From Aphelidium insulamus (Eukaryota; Aphelidiomycota; Aphelidea; Aphelidiaceae), in NCBI GenBank assembly GCA_036784855.1, contig JAZDSV010000004.1:372001-436000 (forward strand): DNA of 64,000 nucleotides. The letters are read 5' to 3'. Shown piece by piece: positions 23,755-33,900 of the stretch. The position numbers were made by a program, and so were the translations under genes. Numbering within the stretch: position 1 is the first letter of the stretch; each line of letters opens with the position of its first letter. A model generated the notes under the pieces. It was not told where the DNA came from and made no database searches. It saw only the letters and a list, made by a program, of their open reading frames with translations.

Positions 23755-23996
23755 GTATGTATGTATCTATCTATGTGTGTATGTCTACAGTGATGTATGT
23801 ATGTGTATGTATGTATGTATGTATGTATTATATGCTCCATGGCTTTCTGGGAGGCACCCTTACATAGGAGAATCAATAGACGTCGAGCACGCGTGTACAT
23901 GTAGGCATCTCGAAACAAGGTAATAGCAGCTACCAGCTAGCTGCTGGTAAATAATAATAATATAATAATATATATAATAATAATAATAATAATATC
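23755..23996. repeat. GTAT and AAT microsatellites
   Basis: A (GTAT)n-type tract lies at about 23755-23828 and an imperfect (AAT)n/(AT)n tract at about 23949-23996. The second directly borders the retrotransposon fragment that begins near 24000. The remaining spacer between the kinase gene and this point has no recognisable gene. Confidence 0.8.
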
Positions 23997-24001
23997 GTAC
24001 C

Positions 24002-24621
24002 GGCCACGACATCTTTGCCGACGAACACAAGTGCCACACTTGCAAATCGGCCACTGCTCTCTCAGACCGTTTTGGTGACCATGACACTCACTGTCCAGGA
24101 GGGCGGCTGAGTCAGCGACACAATGCAGTTCGGGATGAATTATTGCGTTTGGCAAAGCGAGCTCGAATTCCGTGCAGCACAGAAGCGCAGCATATTATTC
24201 CTGGCAGCAATGAGCGACCTGCAGATGTTTTACTGCACAGATGGGAGAATGGCCGCAACATGTGCGTTGATGTCTCAATTGTGTCGTCATTTCAGCAGTT
24301 GCACAATGCATCAAACTGGGGTGGCTGGAATGCCAAAAAAGCCGAGGAACGAAAAAGCAAAAAGTACCTGGAGCGATGCTTAGCGCGCCGAGTTGATTTT
24401 CTCCCTTTCATTATCGAATCTCTAGGAGCATTTGGTACTCGAACTATTTCTATTGTCCGACGTATTGGCCGAGCCCTGGCAGACGTGGACAACCTTGCGG
24501 CTTCTGTCAGCATTCAGCGAGTGTGGCAACGACTCTCTTTTATTGTGGCGCATGAGACGGCTATGGCACTGGCCGCGCGGCAGTAATTGACTCACTTTAA
24601 TAAACTCCTTCTACAAGAAAA

Positions 24622-24663
<42 letters not shown>

Positions 24664-24664
24664 T
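24002..24664 (+). mobile_element. 5'-truncated non-LTR retrotransposon, C-terminal RT-ORF fragment
   Basis: An uninterrupted frame from 24002 to the stop at 24584-24586 matches the tail of non-LTR reverse-transcriptase polyproteins. It has a CCHC-like knuckle (HKCHTCKSATALSDRFGDHD then CPGGRLSQRHNAVRDELLRL), ERPADVLLHRWENG, VDVSIVSSFQQ and the terminal RLSFIVAHETAMALAARQ. No catalytic RT motifs are present, so this is a 5'-truncated copy or the 3' end of a degraded one. After the stop come AATAAA at ~24599 and an (AAT)n tail at 24625-24664, typical of elements with microsatellite-like 3' ends. Another (AAT)n tract lies immediately 5'. The frame is intact, suggesting recent insertion or retained coding. 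Confidence 0.75.
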
Positions 24665-24749
24665 GATTGAGATCATCAAGTACAGCAGTACAGAGTACCA
24701 GTGTGAGCAAAGCGCGCGGCATTCAAAGTAGTACACGATGGTGCTTACT

Positions 24750-24789
24750 TATATATATATATATATACTTTATATATATATATATATAA
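24750..24789. repeat. TA dinucleotide repeat
   Basis: Two (TA)n tracts separated by CTT, together an imperfect palindrome. It lies 80 bp before the next gene start and may contribute TATA-like promoter sequence. Confidence 0.8.
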
Positions 24790-24868
24790 AGAGCGTGGCG
24801 GAGAATCTGAAAGTGTTTCGCGTCACGCGCTGTTTCGACAATCGGCGCGGCAGGAAAAAAGAAAAACA

Positions 24869-26664
24869 ATGCCAATGTCCGACAGGCAGTTGCGCCATCC
24901 CTCGGCGGCGTATGTAGCCACATGCCACTATGCCACTCTGCTCACACATCTTCATTATGATATCAGGTTCTCAGCAAAGTCTCGCACAAGGCTTGTAAGG
25001 CGCCTGCTGGCCGTGCTGTCGGTCACGGTACTGCTGTACACGGTGCTGCTGTATCACAGCACCACTCGGAAAGACATCGGCCTGCGTAATCGATGGTGAG
25101 CTGCATGTTTGGCTATCTGCAGCACTGAGCGCTGATAGTGCATAATAGGATCTTGCATAAAGTGTCAGTGAGCCAGAACGAGAAGGCAAGCAGCCCCGAG
25201 AATAAGGTGGCTACGCAGCAGCAACCTGCATCCCGCAAAACCGCCACAGATTCAGTGCCGGCGCCAGTCCTCACAGTGGGTGACATGTCTGCTGATAAGG
25301 CAAATGATGGCGGCGATGTATCTCTGTTTCCACCACCGCCGATGAATTCGTCACCATCCCCGCCGACCGAAAACAATACTACAACGGTGGATGTACCCGC
25401 GGCTGATATTGTGAAGTGCACGCCTTCAACGTTCCGCGCACGGCCAGTAGAAAAATGGATGGCCCAGCTGAGACCATCCAGTGTGTTGAAAGCAGAGACA
25501 AAAGGCGAGAAGGACATGTGGCAACGGCAGCCGAATTCCGGCGCCACGTTCGACGCTATTTCGGCATCCGTCGAACCAATATGCACAGCTGCCGGAATCG
25601 GGGAATTCCTTTTTACTAAAAGCACCACAGCCACCACCCAAAATGATACTGAAGGAGAAGTTTTTAACCGTCAGCCGCAATTGCACGTAAAGTGGTGTCC
25701 CGACGACTGTCAGCTGTTTGATGTGGACCAGCCAGACTTTTACGAGCTGTTGCGCGGCTCCAGCATATTCTTTACGGGCAACTCACATATACGCAACCTG
25801 TTTCGATGCACGGCCGACATGACATCTGCCGGCCGCTCACACCTGGGCATGGCCACCCTGTCCAAGAATACAAGTAGTGCCGCGATGTGTCGCCAGCAAT
25901 TCACCATTGCAGCAGATGATTTCTCGGCGCAACCATCGCACGCGCCAATGTGCCTCAACAGGGAGCCGGTGCACGGGGTGGACTATGATTTTGTCTACGC
26001 GCCACTAAGCATGTCGATGCACTCTCGCTGGTCCGTGGTGTGGCAGGTGGACTATGCGGAAAGGTTGAACTGCACCGGTGGCAAGCAGTTCCCCACAGCT
26101 GCCGACATGGAGGCGTGTATCGTGCGCAAGATGATTTCCTACTCTAGTCCGCGGCTTGGATTTGATCTGGTGCGCGCGGAACTGTCGGCCCAATTTCAGC
26201 GTAACCCCGACACCTTTCTCGTGTTCAACTACTACTCGCAGGAACACATCGAGTGGTTCGGCCACGTGCTGGACACCATCCGAGACCGGCACGGAGCATC
26301 CATGAAGAGTCGTGCAGTGTTCGTGGTTGACCCACAATTCAACGGCAAGGAGGCTGCACGATTTTTGGCAGCCATCCGCGGCACGGGCGTCACCGTAATC
26401 GACTATCGTTCCGTGTGGGATGCATATAGCAAGCGACCGGCTACCGCGGAACAGGACTCTGACGGGGACGGTGTGGTTCACAATCATCTGAATGCGCCAC
26501 TGCAGCGCATTCTTGTGCGCAATGTGCTCAGTGTGCTGGCACAAAAGCGTGTTCAGTTGCTACAGCAGAGGCGGCGCACTGAATGGAGCCCGGCCGAGTG
26601 GCAGCTATTTCACACATACCACTCTCTGCTGGCCTCCTCTGTCGACTGTCACGCCGACAAATAG
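24869..26664 (+). CDS. Type II membrane protein with SGNH/PC-esterase-like motifs
   Basis: Two exons, 24869-25095 and 25149-26664, joined in phase give 580 residues. An N-terminal anchor (LLAVLSVTVLLYTVLLYHST) follows a basic segment, then a low-complexity Ser/Pro/Thr stem. The globular part starts near residue 265 with WCPDDCQLFDVDQPDFYELL and SSIFFTGNSHIRNLFR (GNSH near residue 286). It ends with VVHNHLNAPLQRILVRNVLS (near 519). The G-N-S-H-I-R motif and the later H-x-N motif are arranged as in PC-esterase/TBL-CAS1-type sugar O-acyl enzymes, where G-D-S-H and D-x-x-H are usual; here Asn replaces Asp in the first block. A Golgi glycan-modifying role is inferred and not certain. Confidence 0.6.
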
Positions 26665-26690
26665 ATTTTTGTCTTCTATGCATCACATGT

Positions 26691-27863
26691 CTATTTGCAC
26701 TGGAGAAGTTCTGCGAGAGTCTTGTCCAGTTCATCGCCGGCAGCGACACCAAGATCTGTCGCTGTCTATACATACACATATACAAGAGTTGGAGTAAGGT
26801 TGAAGATATTAAGGTCAAGTATACATGCACGAACCCGAATGGCACCGGCAATCATGGCCGAGTCGATGGCACCATGGCCCAGCTTCTGCATAGCCAGCAC
26901 TTGCCGATTGCGAGCCACAGCTACCACAAGCATCGAGTCTGCACTCTGCTCTTCTTTAAGGGATGCGTCCCACACAAACCGATCCCCAACCTACATCCAT
27001 CATGTATGGATACTAGCATATTTATTGTGAAGCCTACCAGCGATAGAGTGATAAACAGCGGTATGGCGCGCAGTGGAAGCGGCATCATTTCCTGCTCGTC
27101 GTCCACAACTTCAAAGTCGACAGCATGTTCGAACGCGTCCACAGCATCGTCGTCGCCTGGCGCGTTTTCGCAGACAAGCTTGGGAACCGTGGTCATTCCA
27201 AGCGCCAAGTACGCGGCTTGCATCGCAACATCCAACACGCCACCTCCATCATTCACAATCTGAGAGTGGTCACAAAAGTGAGACAAAGAATATGTATGAT
27301 GATATCACAGCACGCACTGTGATTTCAACGGTGACAAGCCAAGCGAGCCTGCCGCCAGCCAATGTGAGTGCAGATGTTTCCACCACACTGGGCAGATTCA
27401 ACACCCTCTCCATCAGTGATGCGTACTGTGCGCGTAATGCCGCTTTAGGGTCGCGGTCAGGCGCGCCGGGGCTGTAGTGTGGTTGTAAGATATGGATGTG
27501 TGTACAGATATCACACGGCACAACCACCAACCATTCAACCAGACATCGTATGCGCGGACAAGTGTGCGCGGATGTACCACCACCACCATTACCACCACCC
27601 AGCACCCATGAGCCACCAGCCAAATCCACAGCCGCCCTCACATCCTCCAACTCCAGCTTGACCGTGCATATCACGTCGCACGGACCGGCCACGTCGTCAT
27701 CACCAATGCACCGGACGCGACTGGAACCGGCGGCATGTGGTACGGCATTCAGCTCCACCGACACGGGACGATGGTCCAGACATTGGCGGCCGTCAACGCG
27801 CACATTGGCCGCCACGCCGTCGATAATGAAGGCGCGTTCCACTGGCGCGATACAAGCCGTCAT
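26691..27863 (-). CDS. RRP42: Exosome core subunit RRP42 (RNase PH-like)
   Basis: Ring subunit of the RNA exosome. Five exons: about 27863-27600 (3' boundary unresolved), 27471-27318, 27259-27038, 26990-26831 and 26755-26691. Signatures: ERAFIIDGVAANVRVDGRQC, LDHRPVSVELNAVPHAAGSS, IVNDGGGVLDVAMQAAYLAL, then VGDRFVWDASLKEEQSADSM and LAMQKLGHGAIDSAMIAGAI in the C-terminal RNase PH domain. It ends LAELLQCK. The catalytic phosphorolysis residues are not conserved in this family, so a structural role is expected. Exon 1 may extend through a Gly-rich stretch that I regard as intronic. Convergent with the preceding gene; stops 26 bp apart. Confidence 0.88.
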
Positions 27864-28381
27864 TCAATTGTTTTGGCAATGTTTTAAATGGACTTGGGCA
27901 TTCACATGATGGCCTTATTGTTAAGGCTTTACTCAAATTTCTTCCTTCCCTCCTGCATATGCAGTAGCATATTCAGGGTCGATTGTATGCCTGCGTATAT
28001 ACTTGAAATCTACATATCTTAGCGCTACATACAGAATACATACAATCCCTTTATAGCTGCAGTGACTTTTACTGCACAACGTAGTTTGCATAATGCAGTA
28101 TTACATCCAGCAAATACATACATAGTCACCAATGTCTATGAATGCCTGTACCTATATGTATGTGGACATGGGAGGTGAATGCTGATATGTTTGTCTGTCG
28201 CTGCAGGTACACTTGTGTACCTGTATATCATAGGTAAGGACGCTGAGCGACACACGCGAGCAGATTAGAATGCCAATATGGATGTCTATAGCTAATGTGT
28301 GTGTGTGTGTATGGCTATGTCATAGGGTATGGCGTTGAATGTTGAAGATCGATAACCAAGATTTTCCACCTTTCCTCAAGA
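27864..28381. other. Divergent intergenic region
   Basis: The 518 bp are AT-rich with scattered TATGTATG and a short (TG)n tract at about 28297-28312. It must hold the promoters of RRP42 (left) and the zinc-domain gene (right). No open frame with a recognisable product was found, and specifically no phosphatase domain that could be joined to the zinc-domain gene. Confidence 0.5.
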
Positions 28382-28858
28382 ATGACGACGACTGACTGCG
28401 CGGACACCACAGCAATATCAGCAGCTGCACCGCCACCTGCAATATCAGCAACTGCACCACCAGCAAGCAGCAGATGTATAGATAACAAACAGCCAACGCA
28501 GCTGGTGTGCCGCCGATGCCGCGCGGTGGTTGGCACGCGTCAACACATTGTCACGGACGCACACGACAGCAGCAGCCACAGCGCACGGTGCGCCAGCTAC
28601 TACCTGGACCCCACAGTTGTCTCGGAGCCGCCGTCAATTTGCGCGTTGTACGCATCGTCACCTCCCGTGAGCGACGGAAGCAGCGATGGTGACAGCGGCG
28701 CGGCGGACAGGCCGCTGGCGGGAAAATTGCTGTGCCGGTGTGGCCACAAACTCGGGCACTACGCGTGGCATGGACAGCGCTGCAGCTGTGGCACGTGGCA
28801 AGTGCCCGCCTTTTCCGTGGCCAAGGACCGCGTGGACGCGCGCCACACTGTTGAATAG
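28382..28858 (+). CDS. Stand-alone YVH1/DUSP12-type zinc-binding domain protein
   Basis: Single exon, 158 residues. After an Ala/Pro-rich N terminus it carries the C-terminal zinc module of YVH1/DUSP12: QLVCRRCRAVVG (Cys43, Cys46), SARCASYYLDP (Cys70), GKLLCRCGHKLGHYAWHGQR (Cys118, Cys120), CSCGTWQVPAFSVAKDRVD (Cys134, Cys136). In YVH1 this module binds ribosomal precursors and helps release MRT4 from pre-60S subunits. There is no dual-specificity phosphatase domain. The first Cys pair of the second knuckle is one residue closer (C-R-C) than the usual C-x2-C. HIS7 begins 20 bp after its stop on the same strand. A role in ribosome assembly is inference. Confidence 0.75.
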   Translation: MTTTDCADTTAISAAAPPPAISATAPPASSRCIDNKQPTQLVCRRCRAVVGTRQHIVTDAHDSSSHSARCASYYLDPTVVSEPPSICALYASSPPVSDGSSDGDSGAADRPLAGKLLCRCGHKLGHYAWHGQRCSCGTWQVPAFSVAKDRVDARHTVE

Positions 28859-28878
28859 ATACATTGCCACAGCTGTCC

Positions 28879-30825
28879 ATGTCCGCTGACATGACCACTG
28901 AGGAGGCGACAGCACAGGGCGCAGATACAGATCCGTGCGGCACCACCACCACCACCGTCCACCTGCTGGACTATGGCGCGGGCAATGTGCGCAGCGTCAT
29001 CAATGCCGTGCAGCATCTGGGCTGGCGCGTGCACGTCATCACGGACCCGTCGCAGCTGGCGGACGCGCGTGTAAGTGTGGCCAGGGCTGCATGCTTCATG
29101 TGCTTACCCCCGCCCTGCACGCAGCGTCTCATATTCCCCGGTGTGGGTGCATTCGGTAGTGCTGTGCACGCGCTAAAGTCTCGCGGCTACTGGGAGCCGC
29201 TGCGTGCATACCTGGACTCGTGCCGCCCGTTCATGGGCATCTGTATCGGCATGCAGGTGCTGTTTGACGGGTCTGCCGAGTCGCCCGGAGTGGCCGGTCT
29301 GGGCGTGCTGCCGGGGGTGGCCACGCGCTTCACCGACACCGCCAAATCCGTGCCGCACATTGGCTGGAACGGTGCCATGGAGGTGCGGGAGCGGGATTTG
29401 CACGCGCCGCGCCTCATCAACCACCACGCCGACACCGCGCCCTCTTACTACTACTTTGTGCACTCGTACGCCGTGCAGCTGGCAGACAATACCGTGCCGC
29501 CATTCGTGCACTCGGTGACGCGGCACGGCGACCAGGTATTTGTGGCATCCGTGCTGCGCGGCAACCTGTTCGCCACACAGTTTCACCCCGAAAAGAGTGG
29601 CGGTGCCGGGCTGGCGGTACTGCGTGCCTTTCTCACCGCCACGCTGCCACTGCAGACTGATGTTGGGCGAGAATTGCCCGCACTGGCGCTGTCCTCGGTG
29701 CCCAGCCGGCTCAGCAAGCGCATTATTGCCTGTTTGGACGTGCGCGCCAATGACCAGGGCGACCTGGTGGTGACCAAGGGCGACCAGTATGACGTGCGCG
29801 AGCGTCCAGACGGCGACTTGCCCGCCAGCACCGCCGGCCACGTGCGCAACCTCGGCAAACCGGTCGAGTTGGCCCGGCGGTACTATGGCGAGGGCGCCGA
29901 CGAGATCGCCTTCCTGAACATTACCAGCTTCCGCAACTGTCCGCTGCATGACCTGCCCATGCTGGAGGTGCTGCGCCGCGCCTCGGAATCCGTCTTTGTC
30001 CCGCTGACTGTGGGTGGCGGGATACGCTCCTCGGCGGGCAGTGACGGCGAGGACGAGAACAGTGCAGTGTCGGTGGCCGATCTGTACTTTCGCTCCGGCG
30101 CCGACAAGGTGTCTATCGGATCGGACGCGGTGCTGGCCGCCGAACAGTTTTGGCATTCAGCCACGACCGAGTGGAATAGCAGCACTTTGGCAACCACGGA
30201 GGAGCGGGTGGCGGCATTGCGGGCAGCCGAACCTACTGTGACTGTCGGCTCTCACTCGCCACAGTCGTGCGCCATCACGCAGATTGCGTTAAAGTACGGC
30301 AGACAGGCCGTCGTGGTGTCGGTGGATCCGCGGCGGGTGTACGTGCACTCTCCTGCAGACACGCGGCACTACACCATGCGCACCGGGCAGCCGGGACCCC
30401 ATGGCGAGCAGTACTGCTGGTTCCAGTGCACGGTGCGGGGCGGCCGTGAACCGCGTGACATGGACGTGGTGGAGTTGGCGGTGGCTGTGGAGTGTCTGGG
30501 TGCCGGCGAGCTGCTGCTCAATTCCATCGACCGTGACGGCACCAAGAGCGGCTTCGATCTGGAGCTGATCAAGCAGGTTCGGAGTGCCGTGCGCATTCCC
30601 ATCGTGGCATCCAGTGGCGCCGGTTGTGCCGAGCACTTTTTGCCGCTGTTTGGCGTTGCTGATGGTGGAGGCAAAGCTGAGGCTGCACAGGTGGTGGACG
30701 TAGAGGCGGCCCTGGCTGCAGGGATATTCCATCGCCGTGAAGTCCCGCTGGAGTCTGTGAAACAGTGTCTCCGCGCTGCCGGTGTTCCCATTCGACTTTC
30801 CGGCAACGACGAGACGCCCATATGA
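28879..30825 (+). CDS. HIS7: HIS7, imidazole glycerol phosphate synthase (HisH-HisF fusion)
   Basis: Bifunctional histidine-biosynthesis enzyme: an N-terminal glutaminase feeds ammonia to a C-terminal cyclase. Two exons, 28879-29070 and 29125-30825; the 54-nt intron (GTAAGT...GCAG) is a multiple of three without stops, so unspliced RNA also stays open. Removing it restores LADARRLIFPGVGAFGSA. Glutaminase: HLLDYGAGNVRSVINAVQ, RPFMGICIGMQVLFDG with the nucleophile Cys (codon 29242), FATQFHPEKSG with the catalytic His/Glu. Cyclase: KRIIACLDVRANDQGDLVVT (first catalytic Asp), VPLTVGGGIRS, LLLNSIDRDGTKSGFDLELI (second Asp), VRIPIVASSGAG. 630 residues, normal for fungal HIS7. The 20-bp spacing to the preceding gene leaves no separate promoter unless it lies inside that gene. 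Confidence 0.97.
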   Translation: MSADMTTEEATAQGADTDPCGTTTTTVHLLDYGAGNVRSVINAVQHLGWRVHVITDPSQLADARVSVARAACFMCLPPPCTQRLIFPGVGAFGSAVHALKSRGYWEPLRAYLDSCRPFMGICIGMQVLFDGSAESPGVAGLGVLPGVATRFTDTAKSVPHIGWNGAMEVRERDLHAPRLINHHADTAPSYYYFVHSYAVQLADNTVPPFVHSVTRHGDQVFVASVLRGNLFATQFHPEKSGGAGLAVLRAFLTATLPLQTDVGRELPALALSSVPSRLSKRIIACLDVRANDQGDLVVTKGDQYDVRERPDGDLPASTAGHVRNLGKPVELARRYYGEGADEIAFLNITSFRNCPLHDLPMLEVLRRASESVFVPLTVGGGIRSSAGSDGEDENSAVSVADLYFRSGADKVSIGSDAVLAAEQFWHSATTEWNSSTLATTEERVAALRAAEPTVTVGSHSPQSCAITQIALKYGRQAVVVSVDPRRVYVHSPADTRHYTMRTGQPGPHGEQYCWFQCTVRGGREPRDMDVVELAVAVECLGAGELLLNSIDRDGTKSGFDLELIKQVRSAVRIPIVASSGAGCAEHFLPLFGVADGGGKAEAAQVVDVEAALAAGIFHRREVPLESVKQCLRAAGVPIRLSGNDETPI

Positions 30826-30914
30826 GTGCACTAGTAGAGCAAATGCAGTGGCGTGTACGCATATCTGTGTCGCATCGACAAGTTATGTATCTATATCGTT
30901 GAACTCTGGTTGCC

Positions 30915-33900
30915 ATGAGAACAACCAACGTGGCAACGCGGACGCCGGTGCAGCACACGGCGAACACTCAGCAAAAGAATAGTCCCACAATGAACACTGC
31001 CAAGCCGTCTCCGCCATCACTGCTGGACAAGCTAAAGATGTCGGCGGCAGCGGCCGGAAAGCTGGCCGACTACACGCTGACTGATGGCTCTGCGCCCGCC
31101 GCCTCCAACTCCAACGGACAAGGATCGTCGTTCCTCGCGCTGCCAATGAAGCGCAACAACCAGCAAGTTGCGCGCAACAATACCGCACCCACCGCCACAT
31201 CAGCGTCCTCGACCTCGGTGATGGATTTGTTGCGCGGCAGTTCTCAGTCGGGACAGCAAGCAGCGTCCACATCGTTCGACTTTCGCGACTGTCTACTGCC
31301 ACTGATTGTGATATCCGCGGCCCCGGCCGAGTCTCGGCGCGCCATCGAAGCCGAGATCTTGTCGCCGTCTCGCCGGGCATCGACTGCCAGCAGTGTAACT
31401 GCCACCGCTTTCGCGTCAGATCAGACGTACGGCGGCAAGGACGCACAACCGCACGGCACTGCCATCGAGTGCGTGCGTGACATTATCAACAGTTCGCTGG
31501 TGCCGCAGGATGAACAGTGGTACGCGCTGAATCAGCTGCGCATCCACGCTGGTGCACCGGAACGCACGGAACGCGGCGCCGACATGTTGATGCAGTATTT
31601 TGTGCAGCTATGTTGGTTGGAGGAACGCTTTCCATTCGAGTCAGACAAGGTACGAATTTGCAGAGTCTGAGCTGTTCGCCTCATTCTTAACCCATTAAAG
31701 ATTCGCCCGGGTTTTGCCTGGTTTGACGCTTGTTCCTCCAAGCGTCAAGGTGCGTATATGATATGTGCAAATATAAATTTTTAACATTATAGTGGTCACG
31801 GACTGTATCCACTACGAAAAGGCTGCGGTAATGTGGAATCTGGGAGCACTGTACTCGCAGCTGGGCGCCATCCAGAGTCTGTGGACTGCCAATGGCCTTC
31901 GAGTGGCCTCGCAATACTTTCAGGTACTTTTCGAATAATACTTGTTGTTGTAATTTACCTTTTGTAGAAAGCTTCCGGGGCGTTGCTATACGCGCGAGAC
32001 ACACTGTGTCCCAGATTCCGCGTCAAGTTGGATTGCGTGGCCGACTTGGCGGATGATACTCTTACCGCGGCCAGTGAACTGATGCTAGCACAAGCGGCAG
32101 AATGCTTCTACCAGAAGGCAGAGTTTGGTGCGTATACCTTATTTTACATTATTGCTCTGATGAATAACTGCAACCGTGCAGATAATACCAGCAGCCCCAT
32201 AACCAGCCAGATTGCCGCGCAGACCGCCGACTACTACGACAATGCGTGCAAGACAGCCAAACTAAATACCTCATTTGGCAAACTGCGCTTCCCAAAGGTG
32301 ACAGCTTTTATGGGAACTTAAGTTATAGGATACTGAATCTCATCTCCGTACAGGTCTGGCCCTCGTCCATGAAGACAAAGTCGATGTTGTACACGGCGCT
32401 GGCACACTTACACTGCCAGAACTTTCTCACCCCAGATTGCGTGGTGGGAGAGCGCTACACTCGCCTCTCGCTGGCCAAGGAAATATGCACGCAGGCACTA
32501 GACAGGTGTTTCGGCAAGGACAGTCTGGCCAGCAGTCAGTTGCGCGTGCTAGCCTCCACTGTCAATGATCGCGTGTGTCGCGCGTTGGACGAGGTGGACC
32601 GCGCCAACTACGAGGACTTTCATCAGACCGCTGTCAGCCGGTCGCTGTTGAAACCTTTGCGTCGGCCACCGCACTCGCTGGTAGGCAGCATTGATGTTGT
32701 AGGCGGTGTTGGGTGTCGCTCCGTGCAAGACTTGCTCGGCGAACAATATTTTCAGGATGTGTTTGACGGCGTGCTGGGCGTAATGAGTATGCAGAGCGGA
32801 CAGCCGGCGGCATTCATGCGCGCCGGAAACTCGATATCACGGCGTTCCAGCAGCATCCCGGTGTCGTCGGCGCCAAGAGCTGGAAGTTTCGCCATTGGCC
32901 CAGATAACATGGACAGCACGGTCGGCCACAGTGAATGGCCTGCCAAGACATTGGACGACGCCAAGCGCTTTTGGTGGGATGTGAAGGATATGTCGGCGCG
33001 ACTGGTGCCAGAGATCAACCGAGTGGCAAACCTCATTGACCAGCAGCTGGGGACCGATATACCCGATATACCGCCCGTCACTGCTGTGCCTATCGACAAG
33101 ATTATCGAGAGATGCCAAGCGATGCTACAAAAGTACTCCCAGATGGAACGTGCAGCATGTGGTGACTTTGCAGCCGGCGAGCTCGAACACCGGCTGAAAG
33201 CAGCTGAAGCAGAGATCTCGGATTCATTAAAGACTCTGCACCGCACCGTCTGGGATGAGCAGACATTTGTCCGAGATGCTATGGGCGACGACTCGGCGAG
33301 CAAGGTGCTGGAGAAACGTAATGCAATTCACTGGGCGTACCGCACCTGGTTTGACAGCGTCAGCGGCGGCCAGCGAGAGAACGGCAGCGACGCCGTACCT
33401 GTTCCGGTTGACTTGCGGCGCACTCGTGAAACCTGCCTGCGCCTACTGGTCGAGGCGTCCAGCGAGGCGTTTAACGAACTGTTTGTCCCGCCGCAAAGTG
33501 CTGGCACAGTGGACAGCTATTGGACGGCGAACAAGATCCAAACCGTGGTCACATGCTTGAATCCACAATGGCTGGCCTCATATCGCTCTTCGCTGAAGCA
33601 AATGGAGCAGCTGATGTACCAGCTGACGGGTGAACAGAAAGCGACTCCTATTTCTGGAGAGCATGTTGCGCAGGCACTCGGAGACTGCGCACATATCTTG
33701 GCACAAATCCACGTCCAGTTGAAGCCGCTGAAGAGTCAGTTGATGAGCTTGCTTCCGCGCATCAAAGTTGAATCTGAGCGCTGGCTGAAGGACGCCTCGG
33801 CTGCCAAATCCTTTAAAGAACAACTCCACATTCAGCTGAACGAATTATTGTCTCTGGGTGTCGAGCATGCAAAACACGGCGAGAGCAGCAGTGCTCCTAT

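Noticed and set aside
27413-27661. Gly/Val-rich and Pro/His-rich frames
   Set aside because: They arise from the low-complexity intron of RRP42 and not from a separate gene.
29173-30156. 327-codon minus-strand frame
   Set aside because: Antisense shadow of HIS7, rich in Gly/His/Arg, without any recognisable domain.
28382-30825. One fused gene (zinc domain plus HIS7)
   Set aside because: A joining intron would be only ~23 nt long; the HIS7 start at 28879 is a normal ATG. Left open only as a possible dicistronic transcript.
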